Below, piece by piece: positions 22,421 to 31,184 of a stretch of DNA of 64,000 nt. Below the pieces are notes generated by a model, which saw only the letters and a list, made by a program, of their open reading frames with translations, had not been told where the DNA came from and did not search any database. Source of the DNA: Schizochytrium sp. TIO01 (taxonomy: Eukaryota; Sar; Bigyra; Thraustochytrida; Thraustochytriidae); the NCBI GenBank assembly GCA_004764695.1, contig SMSO01000031.1, forward strand, positions 4,077,048 to 4,141,047. Direction: 5' to 3'. Both the position numbers and the translations under genes were made by a program. Each line of letters begins with the position of its first letter. Positions within the stretch are counted from its first letter, which is position 1.

Positions 22421-25400
22421 TTAATCAAAAGTTCTTTGTCTAGTAATACGTTCAATGCTCTCAAGCTGACGTGAAAATTTTTCTTGTGCGGCAGCATACA
22501 ATGCCATGTCACACTGGTTGTACTCCTCAATCAAAGCGCGAGCTTCATCGGATATAGTTTCAATAGTTTCGAAAATCACTGATCGACGATTTGATCCATG
22601 TGTTGATGCTGCACACCCTTTCGTAATGCTTGTCTCAAGCCATGGAAGAAAGTACCCAAATACGTCGACTGTTTCTTCCCACCGCTCCTGTATTCCTACA
22701 AGAAACTCGTCATTGAGACGTTTCACTGCAAGATCTACCGTACATCTACCCATTGTCTCAGCAGCAGATTTCAATGGAGCCATAAGGGGAGATTGTCCAC
22801 TATGAGTTTTTACACCACACACCATTTTACAACCTGCATCACTTAGGCCTTCATCCCGCCAGAGACTGTATGCAGAGCCACGCCAAAAATTTAATACAGT
22901 TCGAAGATCTCTGGCTGGCAAGTCGTTCAATTTGATGCCATTCTGAGGATAAACTCGCTCATAGTAATATGATATAGCACGCGCGACGGGGTGACGTTGG
23001 ATTGTGGACACATAAGCTCGAGGAACCCTAACTCTTCCCATGCTCCGTACGCAAAATGACCTCCAAACAAGTTCTCAGAGGCTGAGGCCTGGCGCAGGTT
23101 AAACGTCATACAGTCGACACCACCATGACAAGGAAGAAAGCTCTTCAAGTCTGGACTTTGTCGACCTGCATCCGCTAAGATATCCCTCAAGCACGTGCCA
23201 GCAGTCTTTTCAAGATGTAAGAATACAAACGGAAGGTCCTGGCTGGGTTGCCACAAAGGAACAGGATGCTTACTACCATAATATCTTTCCAAATGTCTCA
23301 CAAGCAAATACCGCTCCATATATGATCGCGACATCTTGATACAATCACATCGTTCAAGACGGTGCGCCGTACATGTGTCTGAGAGTGCATATGGTACGTC
23401 TTCACTTGCCATAACAAGTCTGCCATCACCTATAGAAAATGGTAATCCACTATATGGCTCAGGAAATTGCAAGGTACGACGATCTTGCAACTGGAAATGT
23501 CTTCGATTATGTCCTGATATCCACGACTCTACAGTTGCCAGAAACGACGATTTAATGACTTGAATTGAATGAGCAAACTCGTTGAATTCGAAGGAGTTCA
23601 TGCATCTCGTTGGGTGTAACAATTCACAAGTCTGAGAATCCCACAATCGAGTGCAAAATTTACGTTCGGCAATTGCTTCTTCTTGCACTCTTGTCGAAGG
23701 CATAAGACCATTCCCAGCCCACTTGAATTCAATCTTTGGCAATACAAAGTAAGACCATGACGTACTACCAGGAACCTGCCTGACTTCCGTAAGAGCCCAT
23801 GCTGAACCCACGACAGTCATATTAATATCATCAGCACATGTGTTCAAGAGTTCGCCAGAATCAATATGCAAGTCTTCTCCGTATATGACAGCATGATCAA
23901 GAATACTAAATGAGTTCACCGCAGTTTCTACACCAAGTCGTGCTAAATCTGGGTCTACATTTATGGGTATGTTCTTGGACCACCAAGGGCCCTGAAGCCA
24001 TGATTGCTTACTCCAACGAACGACAAAGGTTGGTTGGGGCTCAGGTTTTTGGCAAATTGCTATTGCGTTCTGAGAACCTACAAGAGCCTGAGATGTGAAT
24101 TGCCAGTGCCAGTCGCACCATCCAGGTTGCATGAACAAAACCAAACTTGTGCCACTGGGCATAAAAATTGCGTTATGCGCCGCAGTGCCTTGCTGACATA
24201 CAAGCACGTCAGTTTCGTGCGCAAATAAAGATAGCTGCTCTCTAAAACTTAGCTTTTCAAGGTGAGCAATTTGAACAATAATGTTTTTCATGCCAAGAAG
24301 GGAAGAAATTACCTCCGGAAAGTTCAGTATTGTTCGAGATCCTTCACGTGCAACCACAGTCACCCGATGAACATCTTCTTCCTTCTTTGCTTCCGTCTCT
24401 GCGGGAGGAGCATGGCGCAAAAGAAAATCTCGAAGAGACGAGTACCTTTGTCTTCTTTGGTCTAAATTACGAAGATCCGGGCCACGTACAGAAAATGTTT
24501 CCCTCACATCCAATTGAATATGAACCTCATCATCAAAGCAGGTGATACCAGGAAGCATATCCAAAGCCCGTTTTGAGTGAATTGTAAAACCAGTAAAGTG
24601 TCGCAAAAGAGAGAAAGCATTTCGCTCTCTGCCTATATAGGTTCCAAGCAATGCTGCAAAATATTCTCTCATGTTGTGTTGATCTGCAACTCCCATGAAC
24701 ACAAGTGGTTCCTTGCCCTCTGCCCGCAGCCTTTGTGTAACATCAAATAAGGCTTCAAATACGTCAATAATTAAATGACCAATATGCCACCCCAAAATGT
24801 CAAAGATTATGACCGGCTGCGTGATTCTTCGTGCGCAATATAAATGTTGGGGTGTTCTAGGAAGGACGTGCGCCGTTGTTAAATCTGAGTTGCCTGCTGC
24901 ACTGATAAAGCTTGACCAGCGACTAACTCCAACAATTGACCGATTCAGGTGTTCATGAGCACCCAAGGGGTCAATTACAAGAAGCCTAGCATTCCTCCCC
25001 TCAAGCATGCCTCCATCATACCCACATCCATGGCATTGAGCACTTCGATGCATGGAAGGAACACTATTGATACTTTGAACAGAGACGTAACGCGTATCCG
25101 GTAGTCTCAGGTCTAGTGGTGGGGGTAGCGGGCAAATATCTTCATATTTCAAAAAAGGCTCATCGCTACAATCTAAAGGTAAAGGCATCTTCTGCAGCTT
25201 GCGTTGCAAAAAATACTCACACAATATTCTGGTTTGTGGAGATGCAGAGTTCCAACAGTCACGAGTCACAAGTGTCTCTGATTCTAAGTGTTTCTGGCAG
25301 CTTTGAAGCAGTGATGTATCTAGGGTGAGGTTTTGGCTTTCGCTTGCATTCAGAATACAGGCTGGGCGGACAGACTCAGCAATTGCTAGGGCCATAAATA

Positions 25401-25479
25401 TAAATAACAGGGAGTAGCGAACTATGGGCTTCGCATATGGCCATCTTGTGCAAGGCTTTCTTAAGATTATAAAACCCAT
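22421..25479 (-). CDS. Golgi-type GT61-like glycosyltransferase fused to a sulfotransferase; reading frame broken once
   Basis: A type II membrane protein predicted to build and sulfate a polysaccharide or glycoprotein glycan in the Golgi. The frame from 25479 has a short basic N-terminus and a membrane anchor (about residues 20-35). A GT61/DUF563-like domain follows (about 205-470), with VVAREGSRTILN and GTAAHNAIFMPSG at 431-443. Residues 500-740 are of unknown nature. The sulfotransferase PAPS 5'-phosphosulfate-binding motif is at about 755-762 (HLEKTAGT). The frame is then lost near 23026-23028 (a GGG on the coding strand). The remainder continues in the next frame from about 23025 to 22421 and carries the 3'-phosphate-binding motif (QRHPVARAISYYYE). 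With one base supplied there, the protein would be about 1019 residues. It may be a sequencing or assembly error, or a recent lesion. It starts 600 bp from the divergent TOM6-like gene. Confidence 0.82.
23021..23040 (-). other. Frame change site in the GT61-sulfotransferase gene
   Basis: Upstream (25479 side) the frame reads GAWEELG. Downstream, the frame one base earlier reads VPRAYVSTIQRHP. The two halves are adjacent parts of one sulfotransferase domain with no gap. A GGG run at the junction is a natural site for a base-count error. No GT-AG intron of plausible length fits. Confidence 0.75.
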
Positions 25480-26079
25480 ATTAGCAACAATTCGACAAAC
25501 CCATTAATCTCTTTTCCCACAAATATTTGTTGATAATAGGCTCAAAATCTTGACGCAACGTAGTTTTAGGTTCTCCAACCACCTTCGTGCATGTCTCAAA
25601 CCAGTCACAGTCTTTACTCGCCTCTTGGTCAAGCTGAGAGAGGCTAAAAGCTAATATATGAGAAACGATCTTCAGACAGCCGTTCTGATGACAGCCACCT
25701 TGCAATCAATCCCCGAGCCTTACTTGGGTAGGTTGGAACTACAAGCTTTGTCTGGGATGGCAATCTTTGCATTCCAAAAGCCTACTACAAAAATCCAATT
25801 GCTAAGTGCTAAGCAGTTAACAGATTATATCAACTCCTAGTAATAAGGATAAGAACGCACAGAACAGAACCGGAACAGAAAGAGGGCTATCTCTGGATAG
25901 CCCACAAAGGCTAAAGCACGACCATTCATGGCATTGCTTCGGTGTCTTATTGTTTTTAATTACTGCGATTAACTAAGATTGATCAAGAATAATCTGACAA
26001 AGTAATCGTCAATCAATCAATCAACTAAAGACAAAGCTCCTGTGCTCGCAAGCAGTCAAACGAAACAACAACAGCCAAG
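25480..26079. other. Divergent promoter region (sulfotransferase gene / TOM6-like gene)
   Basis: 600 bp separates two start codons on opposite strands. No recognisable gene lies inside; a 74-residue minus-strand frame ending at 25481 has no motif. The last 100 bp before 26080 is AATC/AATCA-rich and presumably the 5' leader of the small gene. Confidence 0.45.
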
Positions 26080-26214
26080 ATGATGATGCAGCCGCAGATC
26101 GACTACGCCGCCGTGCGTCAGGACCTCAAGGTCAAGGCCGTCCTCCTTGTCACCTACCTCGCCATTGTCCGCGCTGCTCCCCTCGTGATTGACGCCATTG
26201 CCGGCAACAAGTAA
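26080..26214 (+). CDS. TOM6-like small mitochondrial outer-membrane translocase subunit (44 residues)
   Basis: A short frame, ATG at 26080 and TAA at 26212-26214, encodes 44 residues. TOM6 is a single-helix subunit that stabilises the mitochondrial TOM import complex. After a polar start (MMMQPQIDYAAVRQDLK) comes one hydrophobic helix ending in IVRAAPLVIDAI. This resembles the plant TOM6 signature: a helix then IRAAPYVLxY, after an LKxxVAxxG-like segment. Codons are strongly C-biased (GCC, GTC, CTC, CGC), like importin alpha and SmD2, which supports a highly expressed real gene. Three tandem ATGs open the frame. The end, AA|GTAAGC, could also be a splice donor, so a further exon is possible. 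Family call rests on a short match. Confidence 0.6.
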   Translation: MMMQPQIDYAAVRQDLKVKAVLLVTYLAIVRAAPLVIDAIAGNK

Positions 26215-26449
26215 GCAAGCCCTGGCTGAGCAGCAGTATGCCACGCCGACGCGAATTGGTGTCCTGTCAACTTGCTCAAAGGAGCGGATGTGTAGGTAGT
26301 AGTCCTGTGGACCTCGAACTCTTAAACTTTAAAGGAATAGCTAAGAGCTATCAAAAACTTCATCCCATCACCATCACAAAACAACAACAACAACAAAATA
26401 TATTCTGGCTATCAGCAATTCTCATACGAGATTCTTTCATTGTTATGCT
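26215..26449. other. Downstream flank of the TOM6-like gene
   Basis: Probable 3' UTR with an ACAACA-rich stretch near 26380. No further feature was recognised. Confidence 0.4.
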
Positions 26450-26929
26450 TTAGGTAGGAGACCATTTAAATACACTCTTGTTTGGGCGACGAGCAGCAAC
26501 ACCAGCAAGGTGGAATTGAGTTATACATTCAGTTTCACAGAGTTGTGGAGACAAATGCAAATGAAAGCGTGGCGCAAACTCTTTTCTGCATTTTGTTTCA
26601 AGCTGTACTTCTTCTTGAGCCTTCCTAATGGCTAAAAGCCTAACGGTTTGCGCTGTACTCAGGCTTATATAAACCGCATGGTTGCATTCTGTTAAAATTG
26701 GAATGGAAAATTGCAAAAGTTGATGTTTCGCTTGTCATGACGATGAACTGATCTCCAATGTCTTGGACTTGAAATCACCATTGCTACGTATTAATAAACG
26801 GTAAGTACTGGATGTTTGAGATTCTAATATATTTTGTTGAGTTTCGTCTACCGACAATATGTTATCCTGACAGGCCAGCTTAGTTATATGCATCTGCATT
26901 GTATCATTCTGCACATTCGTCAAAGTCAT
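26450..26929 (-). CDS. Possible small gene of unknown function, two exons or broken by a stop
   Basis: Two minus-strand frames, 26929-26735 and 26716-26450, lie in the same phase and are separated by a single TGA at 26737-26735. A 99-nt GT-AG segment (26787-26689; donor GTAGCA, acceptor TTTTAACAG) would remove the stop and keep frame, giving about 126 residues. The first part looks helical (TLTNVQNDTMQMHITKLACQ). No family is recognised. The ORF follows the PAP2 gene by only 110 bp, so it could also be noise in that gene's 3' UTR, or a pseudogene. The donor is not a strong consensus. Confidence 0.22.
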
Positions 26930-27038
26930 AAGTTGTTCAAAGCGAGGGAGGTTCTATCACACGCACGTCAAGTCAGAGGCACAGACCACTGAAAATATAA
27001 AGTCCAATTATTTTATCTCCCACGCTAACGATGCGGAC

Positions 27039-28145
27039 TTAAATACCAAAGAAACGGAAAGCAGCAGGGGCGATAATGAGGATAATGGGTGGTACAGATG
27101 CAAAGCGAAGATAGCACAGCGAAAGCGCACCAAGACGCGAGTATGGTTGAATAACCTTGTCTAGAGCGCGAATCGAAAGGAAAATGCTAAGCAAAATAGC
27201 AAGCCCCACTACAACTCGAGAAATTGAGTGAAGCACCTCCGTGGGCATTGCAAATGCCATATAATTACTTTCTCCAACTGCTAGGCCGCCAACAACACCG
27301 CACATTCCTACATAGAGACGCAGTGGAACCTCTGCAGGCTCAAGCTTCTTCCCAGGGCCAAGCCATTTGGTCGCATTCTCAAGCCATTCTGCAGGCACTT
27401 CAAACTTTCGGATCTTAGCGAACTCCAGAAATACAAGAGCGAGCAAAACAAATGAAAACATAAGACCGAGCCATGTTCTCATGAGGGCGCTATACTCAAA
27501 CAGCCTCATGTCTTGAACAACCTCTAAAGTGTATAACAACCCTGCTCCAAGTCCTACACCAATGAGTGCACCAACTGACACGTCATGCGGGTAGTGCATG
27601 CCCTCGAAGACGCGAGAAAAGCATACCATAGCAGCGTAAACGTACGGTAAAGGTGAACGCAGCTCATGCGCAAAGTAAACTGCCAGACTAAAAGTAAGCA
27701 TCGCATGGCTACTAGGGAAAGAGAGTTCATGCGCGGCGCTATGACCAAATTGACGCACAGATTTATCGACCCAAGTCGGTCGTGGGTGTCTGAAGGTCCA
27801 CTTAATGAGACCATTGAGGATTTCAGAAATGGGGATTAGCCAGATTGCTTCTGTTCCCCAGCGATTATCCACGCACCAGTTGAGGATTGCAAAAAATACA
27901 ACAAGGCCGTCACCGGTGCATGTCTCACCTAGAATATGCATGAAGGTGCAAAACCATGGAAATCCAAGCTGGCTTTGCATCGATACGATCCAGCCACGTT
28001 CATGCTGAAGTAGAGACTCCCATGGTGTCTTTGGTGACGGTTTTGTCATCTTTCGCAGTTCAGCAGCATCCTCCTTGGGTTTTGTAGACGCCTCCACAGC
28101 CTGCACCATTGTGCCAATCACCCCAACTGACTTCTTCGCGAGCAA
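27039..28145 (-). CDS. PAP2-family lipid phosphate phosphatase (multi-pass membrane)
   Basis: A 368-residue integral membrane phosphatase, probably acting on a lipid phosphate or isoprenoid pyrophosphate. All three PAP2 signatures are present: K115-x6-R122-P123 (KWTFRHPRP), P144-S-S-H147 (the usual PSGH with Ser for Gly), and S177-R-x5-H184-x3-D188 (SRVFEGMHYPHD). H184 is the expected nucleophile and H147 the acid/base. Several hydrophobic helices flank them, and about 150 residues of extra helices follow the catalytic core. The order and spacing resemble sphingosine-1-phosphate phosphatase/LPP-delta and dolichyl-diphosphatase relatives, but the substrate cannot be fixed from sequence. ATG at 28145 gives a soluble N-terminal tail of about 60 residues. 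It is followed downstream by the S28 peptidase gene upstream on the same strand. Confidence 0.9.
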   Translation of the reverse strand: MLAKKSVGVIGTMVQAVEASTKPKEDAAELRKMTKPSPKTPWESLLQHERGWIVSMQSQLGFPWFCTFMHILGETCTGDGLVVFFAILNWCVDNRWGTEAIWLIPISEILNGLIKWTFRHPRPTWVDKSVRQFGHSAAHELSFPSSHAMLTFSLAVYFAHELRSPLPYVYAAMVCFSRVFEGMHYPHDVSVGALIGVGLGAGLLYTLEVVQDMRLFEYSALMRTWLGLMFSFVLLALVFLEFAKIRKFEVPAEWLENATKWLGPGKKLEPAEVPLRLYVGMCGVVGGLAVGESNYMAFAMPTEVLHSISRVVVGLAILLSIFLSIRALDKVIQPYSRLGALSLCYLRFASVPPIILIIAPAAFRFFGI

Positions 28146-28780
28146 GCCTCCGCCACACCTCGCGAGAGCTTAACACGAACACGCCTCGCCAATGCAAGAG
28201 GTTTTTATTGCACAGTATTGAAGGTTTGCTGCAGCAGCCTCGCTGGATATGGCTTATCCTGGCAAGCTTTTACGCACTTTGGTCCTTTTTGCTTATCATC
28301 GAGCGAGCGAGTGAATGCGTAAATGTTTTCGTGTTTTCTCTCAAGAAAAAAGAAAAAGTTTCTGTTTATTAAAATTAATTAAAATGAAAGAATCAATCTG
28401 AAATATCTGTGTTTAGGATGGCTGTTAAATTCGCCCAAGTGAAGTGATAACAGAGGCAGTCTCGGAGCAAGATCATGGTATGATTGTCAGGCACGCTATT
28501 AAGAAAATCACCTTGAAGGAGTGAATCGGAAGTAAAAGGCGTACCTCTTCTTATTTAATTTTATTTATTTATTAAAATAAATAAAATTAAAGTATCGTCT
28601 TATTCCCACCATTTTAATTCAAAGAGCGTAATCTATCCTCAGGACATTTACGGTCCCCGCTTGGCGATCCAGAAATTAACGTGTGGCTTTGATAAAGGAA
28701 GAGAAAGATTCGAGTCCATAAGTAGGGTCTTGTCAGACGCTACCACTTATACTCAAGACTCAAGGTGATCAACGCCATAA
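28146..28780. other. Intergenic region with long AT hairpin
   Basis: This holds the PAP2 promoter and the 3' end of the S28 peptidase gene. Apart from the inverted repeat listed separately, nothing was recognised. Confidence 0.5.
28554..28591. repeat. Perfect inverted repeat, 17-bp arms, 4-bp loop
   Basis: TTTAATTTTATTTATTT (28554-28570) is followed by ATTA and the exact reverse complement at 28575-28591. It lies about 190 bp past the stop of the S28 gene, so it may sit in or beyond its 3' UTR. Confidence 0.85.
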
Positions 28781-30289
28781 CTAACGAAGGCGCTCTATGC
28801 GCTGTTGAACAGTGTGTTCTGGTGCCTGCGTCCAACGCCTCATCGCATCGAATTCCACAGACCTGGCGTGCTTCATTTGCTCAGTATCCCCAGGGTGAGA
28901 GAAAAACAAATCAACGTGGTGACCGCCCCCATCAATATTTACAATGGTCAGGTCTCGCTTTTTCTGCTGTTCAACAGATAAGACACCATCGAATGAGCGA
29001 ATCGAACCACTGCTCCAGGGATCTGCCAACCCGTTCGAAAACACCACATTGGTAACAGTGTTGAGCAAGACCTTCTTATTACCATAGCGCCGGCGGACCA
29101 ATGTCTCATCAGGTGTCAGGTTGAAAAACTTTTCACAAGCTTCACGCACCATGTCTGCTGAATTTGGGTAATCAAAGAACATATCTGAAGTTCCTGTCAT
29201 GGCAAAGTAAAACTCCTCTGGAAACTGCTCAGAACAGTATTGATGACTCCACAAGGGTCCAGAAAAACGGTCACCGGTCTCTGTGGTGTTAGGCACATCC
29301 AAGCATTGCTCCTTCTTTGAAGCATTTGCGAAAACTTCTGTTGCTGCCATCAAGGCTTCCACGGGATCAGACTTCACAGCTCCGGCCTTGCAAGCAGCCT
29401 TGATGGGAAACGCAGGGAGTAGGACGTTTGCATCTCCAGTCAAATATGAACTAGGGTATGGAAAGTTGCCCATAGCCATAGTGTCGAATGCGTTGGCCAC
29501 ATACAGGGCAACATCGAGAAACGATTGTGGTTCGTGGCAAAAGTTTCCAAGTTTTTGTAGCAACCGGAGTGACTTTTTGCCTTCTAGCAGGAGCTTAAAA
29601 CCCTCTCGAACCCACCCTTCACAATCTGGACCTGCAGTCTCTGTTACGACCCGCCAGTAAGCATTGCCTCCATCATTGTAGAAATCCAGGCCTTCGCCCC
29701 GAAATGCAAGAACAGGCGCACTTGCTGCAATCGCGCCGGATATGAGTCCAGGATACTGCATGCGGAAAAAACAAGCTAGCATGCCGCCATAAGATCCGCC
29801 TATTGCAATTGATCGAGATTTCCAGGCGCTATGATTAGCCTGGAAAGAGTATAAAACATTCGCAAAATCTGCTAAAGCTTGCTCATGATTGAGAAACTCA
29901 AGGTCCTTGTTATCGTGAATCTTAGACTCACCATAGTACCTGTGTTCTGCAAAAATAATTGCAGCATGCAGTTTAGGCGCAGATTCCCAAATTAGACCTG
30001 TAGCATTCACATAGAGAGTCACATCTGCTTCGTTGCCATTGTAAAATAGAATTGGATAACCATCGCCTTTCCAATGGTCCAAATTGATGAATAATCTTTG
30101 TGCATACACTTCACCTTCCTTGGCAGTGCCAAAATGGTCAACCTTGTTCATAAACCAGTGCTGTGTGACATGGTCCGAGGGCTTGAAGTTTCTCGGGTTT
30201 CCCACTTCATATGGCGTGATGCTCGAACTGCTGCTACCCTGGGCAAGAATGAGCAGTGTACTCGCGATGCAAGCAAGCACAGAGCGCAT
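28781..30289 (-). CDS. Family S28 serine carboxypeptidase (lysosomal Pro-X carboxypeptidase/DPP2-like)
   Basis: A secreted or lysosomal/vacuolar peptidase of 502 residues, predicted to cleave next to proline. An N-terminal signal peptide is visible (MRSVLACIASTLLILAQG). The catalytic triad is S166 in GGSYGG, D423 in NGLADPWSSG and a His at 457/458 in GGGHHVDL, all in the order and spacing of PRCP. Other family landmarks include FAEHRYYGES (115-122) and NHEQALADFA. Length matches PRCP (about 496). N-glycosylation sequons are present (for example NAT and NHS). The start at 30289 is chosen because it puts the signal peptide first. PRCP and DPP2 cannot be told apart by eye. Confidence 0.94.
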   Translation of the reverse strand: MRSVLACIASTLLILAQGSSSSSITPYEVGNPRNFKPSDHVTQHWFMNKVDHFGTAKEGEVYAQRLFINLDHWKGDGYPILFYNGNEADVTLYVNATGLIWESAPKLHAAIIFAEHRYYGESKIHDNKDLEFLNHEQALADFANVLYSFQANHSAWKSRSIAIGGSYGGMLACFFRMQYPGLISGAIAASAPVLAFRGEGLDFYNDGGNAYWRVVTETAGPDCEGWVREGFKLLLEGKKSLRLLQKLGNFCHEPQSFLDVALYVANAFDTMAMGNFPYPSSYLTGDANVLLPAFPIKAACKAGAVKSDPVEALMAATEVFANASKKEQCLDVPNTTETGDRFSGPLWSHQYCSEQFPEEFYFAMTGTSDMFFDYPNSADMVREACEKFFNLTPDETLVRRRYGNKKVLLNTVTNVVFSNGLADPWSSGSIRSFDGVLSVEQQKKRDLTIVNIDGGGHHVDLFFSHPGDTEQMKHARSVEFDAMRRWTQAPEHTVQQRIERLR

Positions 30290-31184
30290 TTTTCCGTCCC
30301 AAGGTACTCTTACAGAGCAAGAGAGGAAAACTTGACTCGGACAAGTAGGCTTTCTAACACGCGCCGTACTGACCCACGGAGCAGCTGTTTCAAAGAAAGC
30401 TACACAACGTTTGGAATAAGATTTTTCGATATCAGGCTCAAGACTTCGTTGCTTCCTTTTTTCCTCTTCTCTTTTTAGGTGGAGTAGTAGATGGTTAGTT
30501 AGCTTTATGTACTCTCAAGAATACAAGGTACCAGATAATGAAGTACGGTGGCTGGAATTTCAGGTCTGACGTACCGTCATAAGGGTTCATAAACCAAGAA
30601 GCAGTAACGATAAAGCCAACGCCAACGTCAAAGCCAAAGTTCAATTCAAACTTTGAAGCTAAGGATCAGGTTTAAGAAGCTTAACAAGTTGGCGTACAAA
30701 ATTATCTAACCTATAAAATGAGTAGATACGACTTGACAATCCTACTTGGTCTTCCTGTGTGCTTGTGGGTTTGTGCCACCAATAATCTTGAGGCTGAATT
30801 TGGCGAGGTAGTTTTTCCAAGTTTCCTTTGATTCTAGTCAATGACACTAGTCAGCAAATGATAATTGGTTTTTTACCATTCTATATGTTTGAAGATTATA
30901 TTATGTACAGCAACTAACTAGATCCGAACATAAAATAAAAAGAAATGCTGGTCTAGGTGGGCTTTCCACGTTAGCAGAACGTATAATATGCTCCTATTGA
31001 ATTTGCGAACCTAACGTGAAGAGGAGGAAATACTAGAGAGACTTTTTATATCATTATTCGTGATTCTATCCATTTTGTTTTCAATTGCAAAAGATAAGTT
31101 TGATAAAATCTCCTTGTCAGATCCGGTAGTTTGAAGCTGAATAACTCGTACAAATGAGTTGTTGGAATTGGTCTCAATAGAAAC
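30290..31184. other. Intergenic region between tandem minus-strand genes
   Basis: About 0.9 kb holding the S28 promoter and the 3' flank of the SNF2 gene. No coding frame above 62 residues on either strand apart from overlap with S28. No repeats stand out. Confidence 0.55.

Noticed and set aside
26680-26740. In-frame TGA as selenocysteine codon
   Set aside because: No selenoprotein-like context (Cys homologue or SECIS hairpin) is seen; an intron or decayed frame is simpler.
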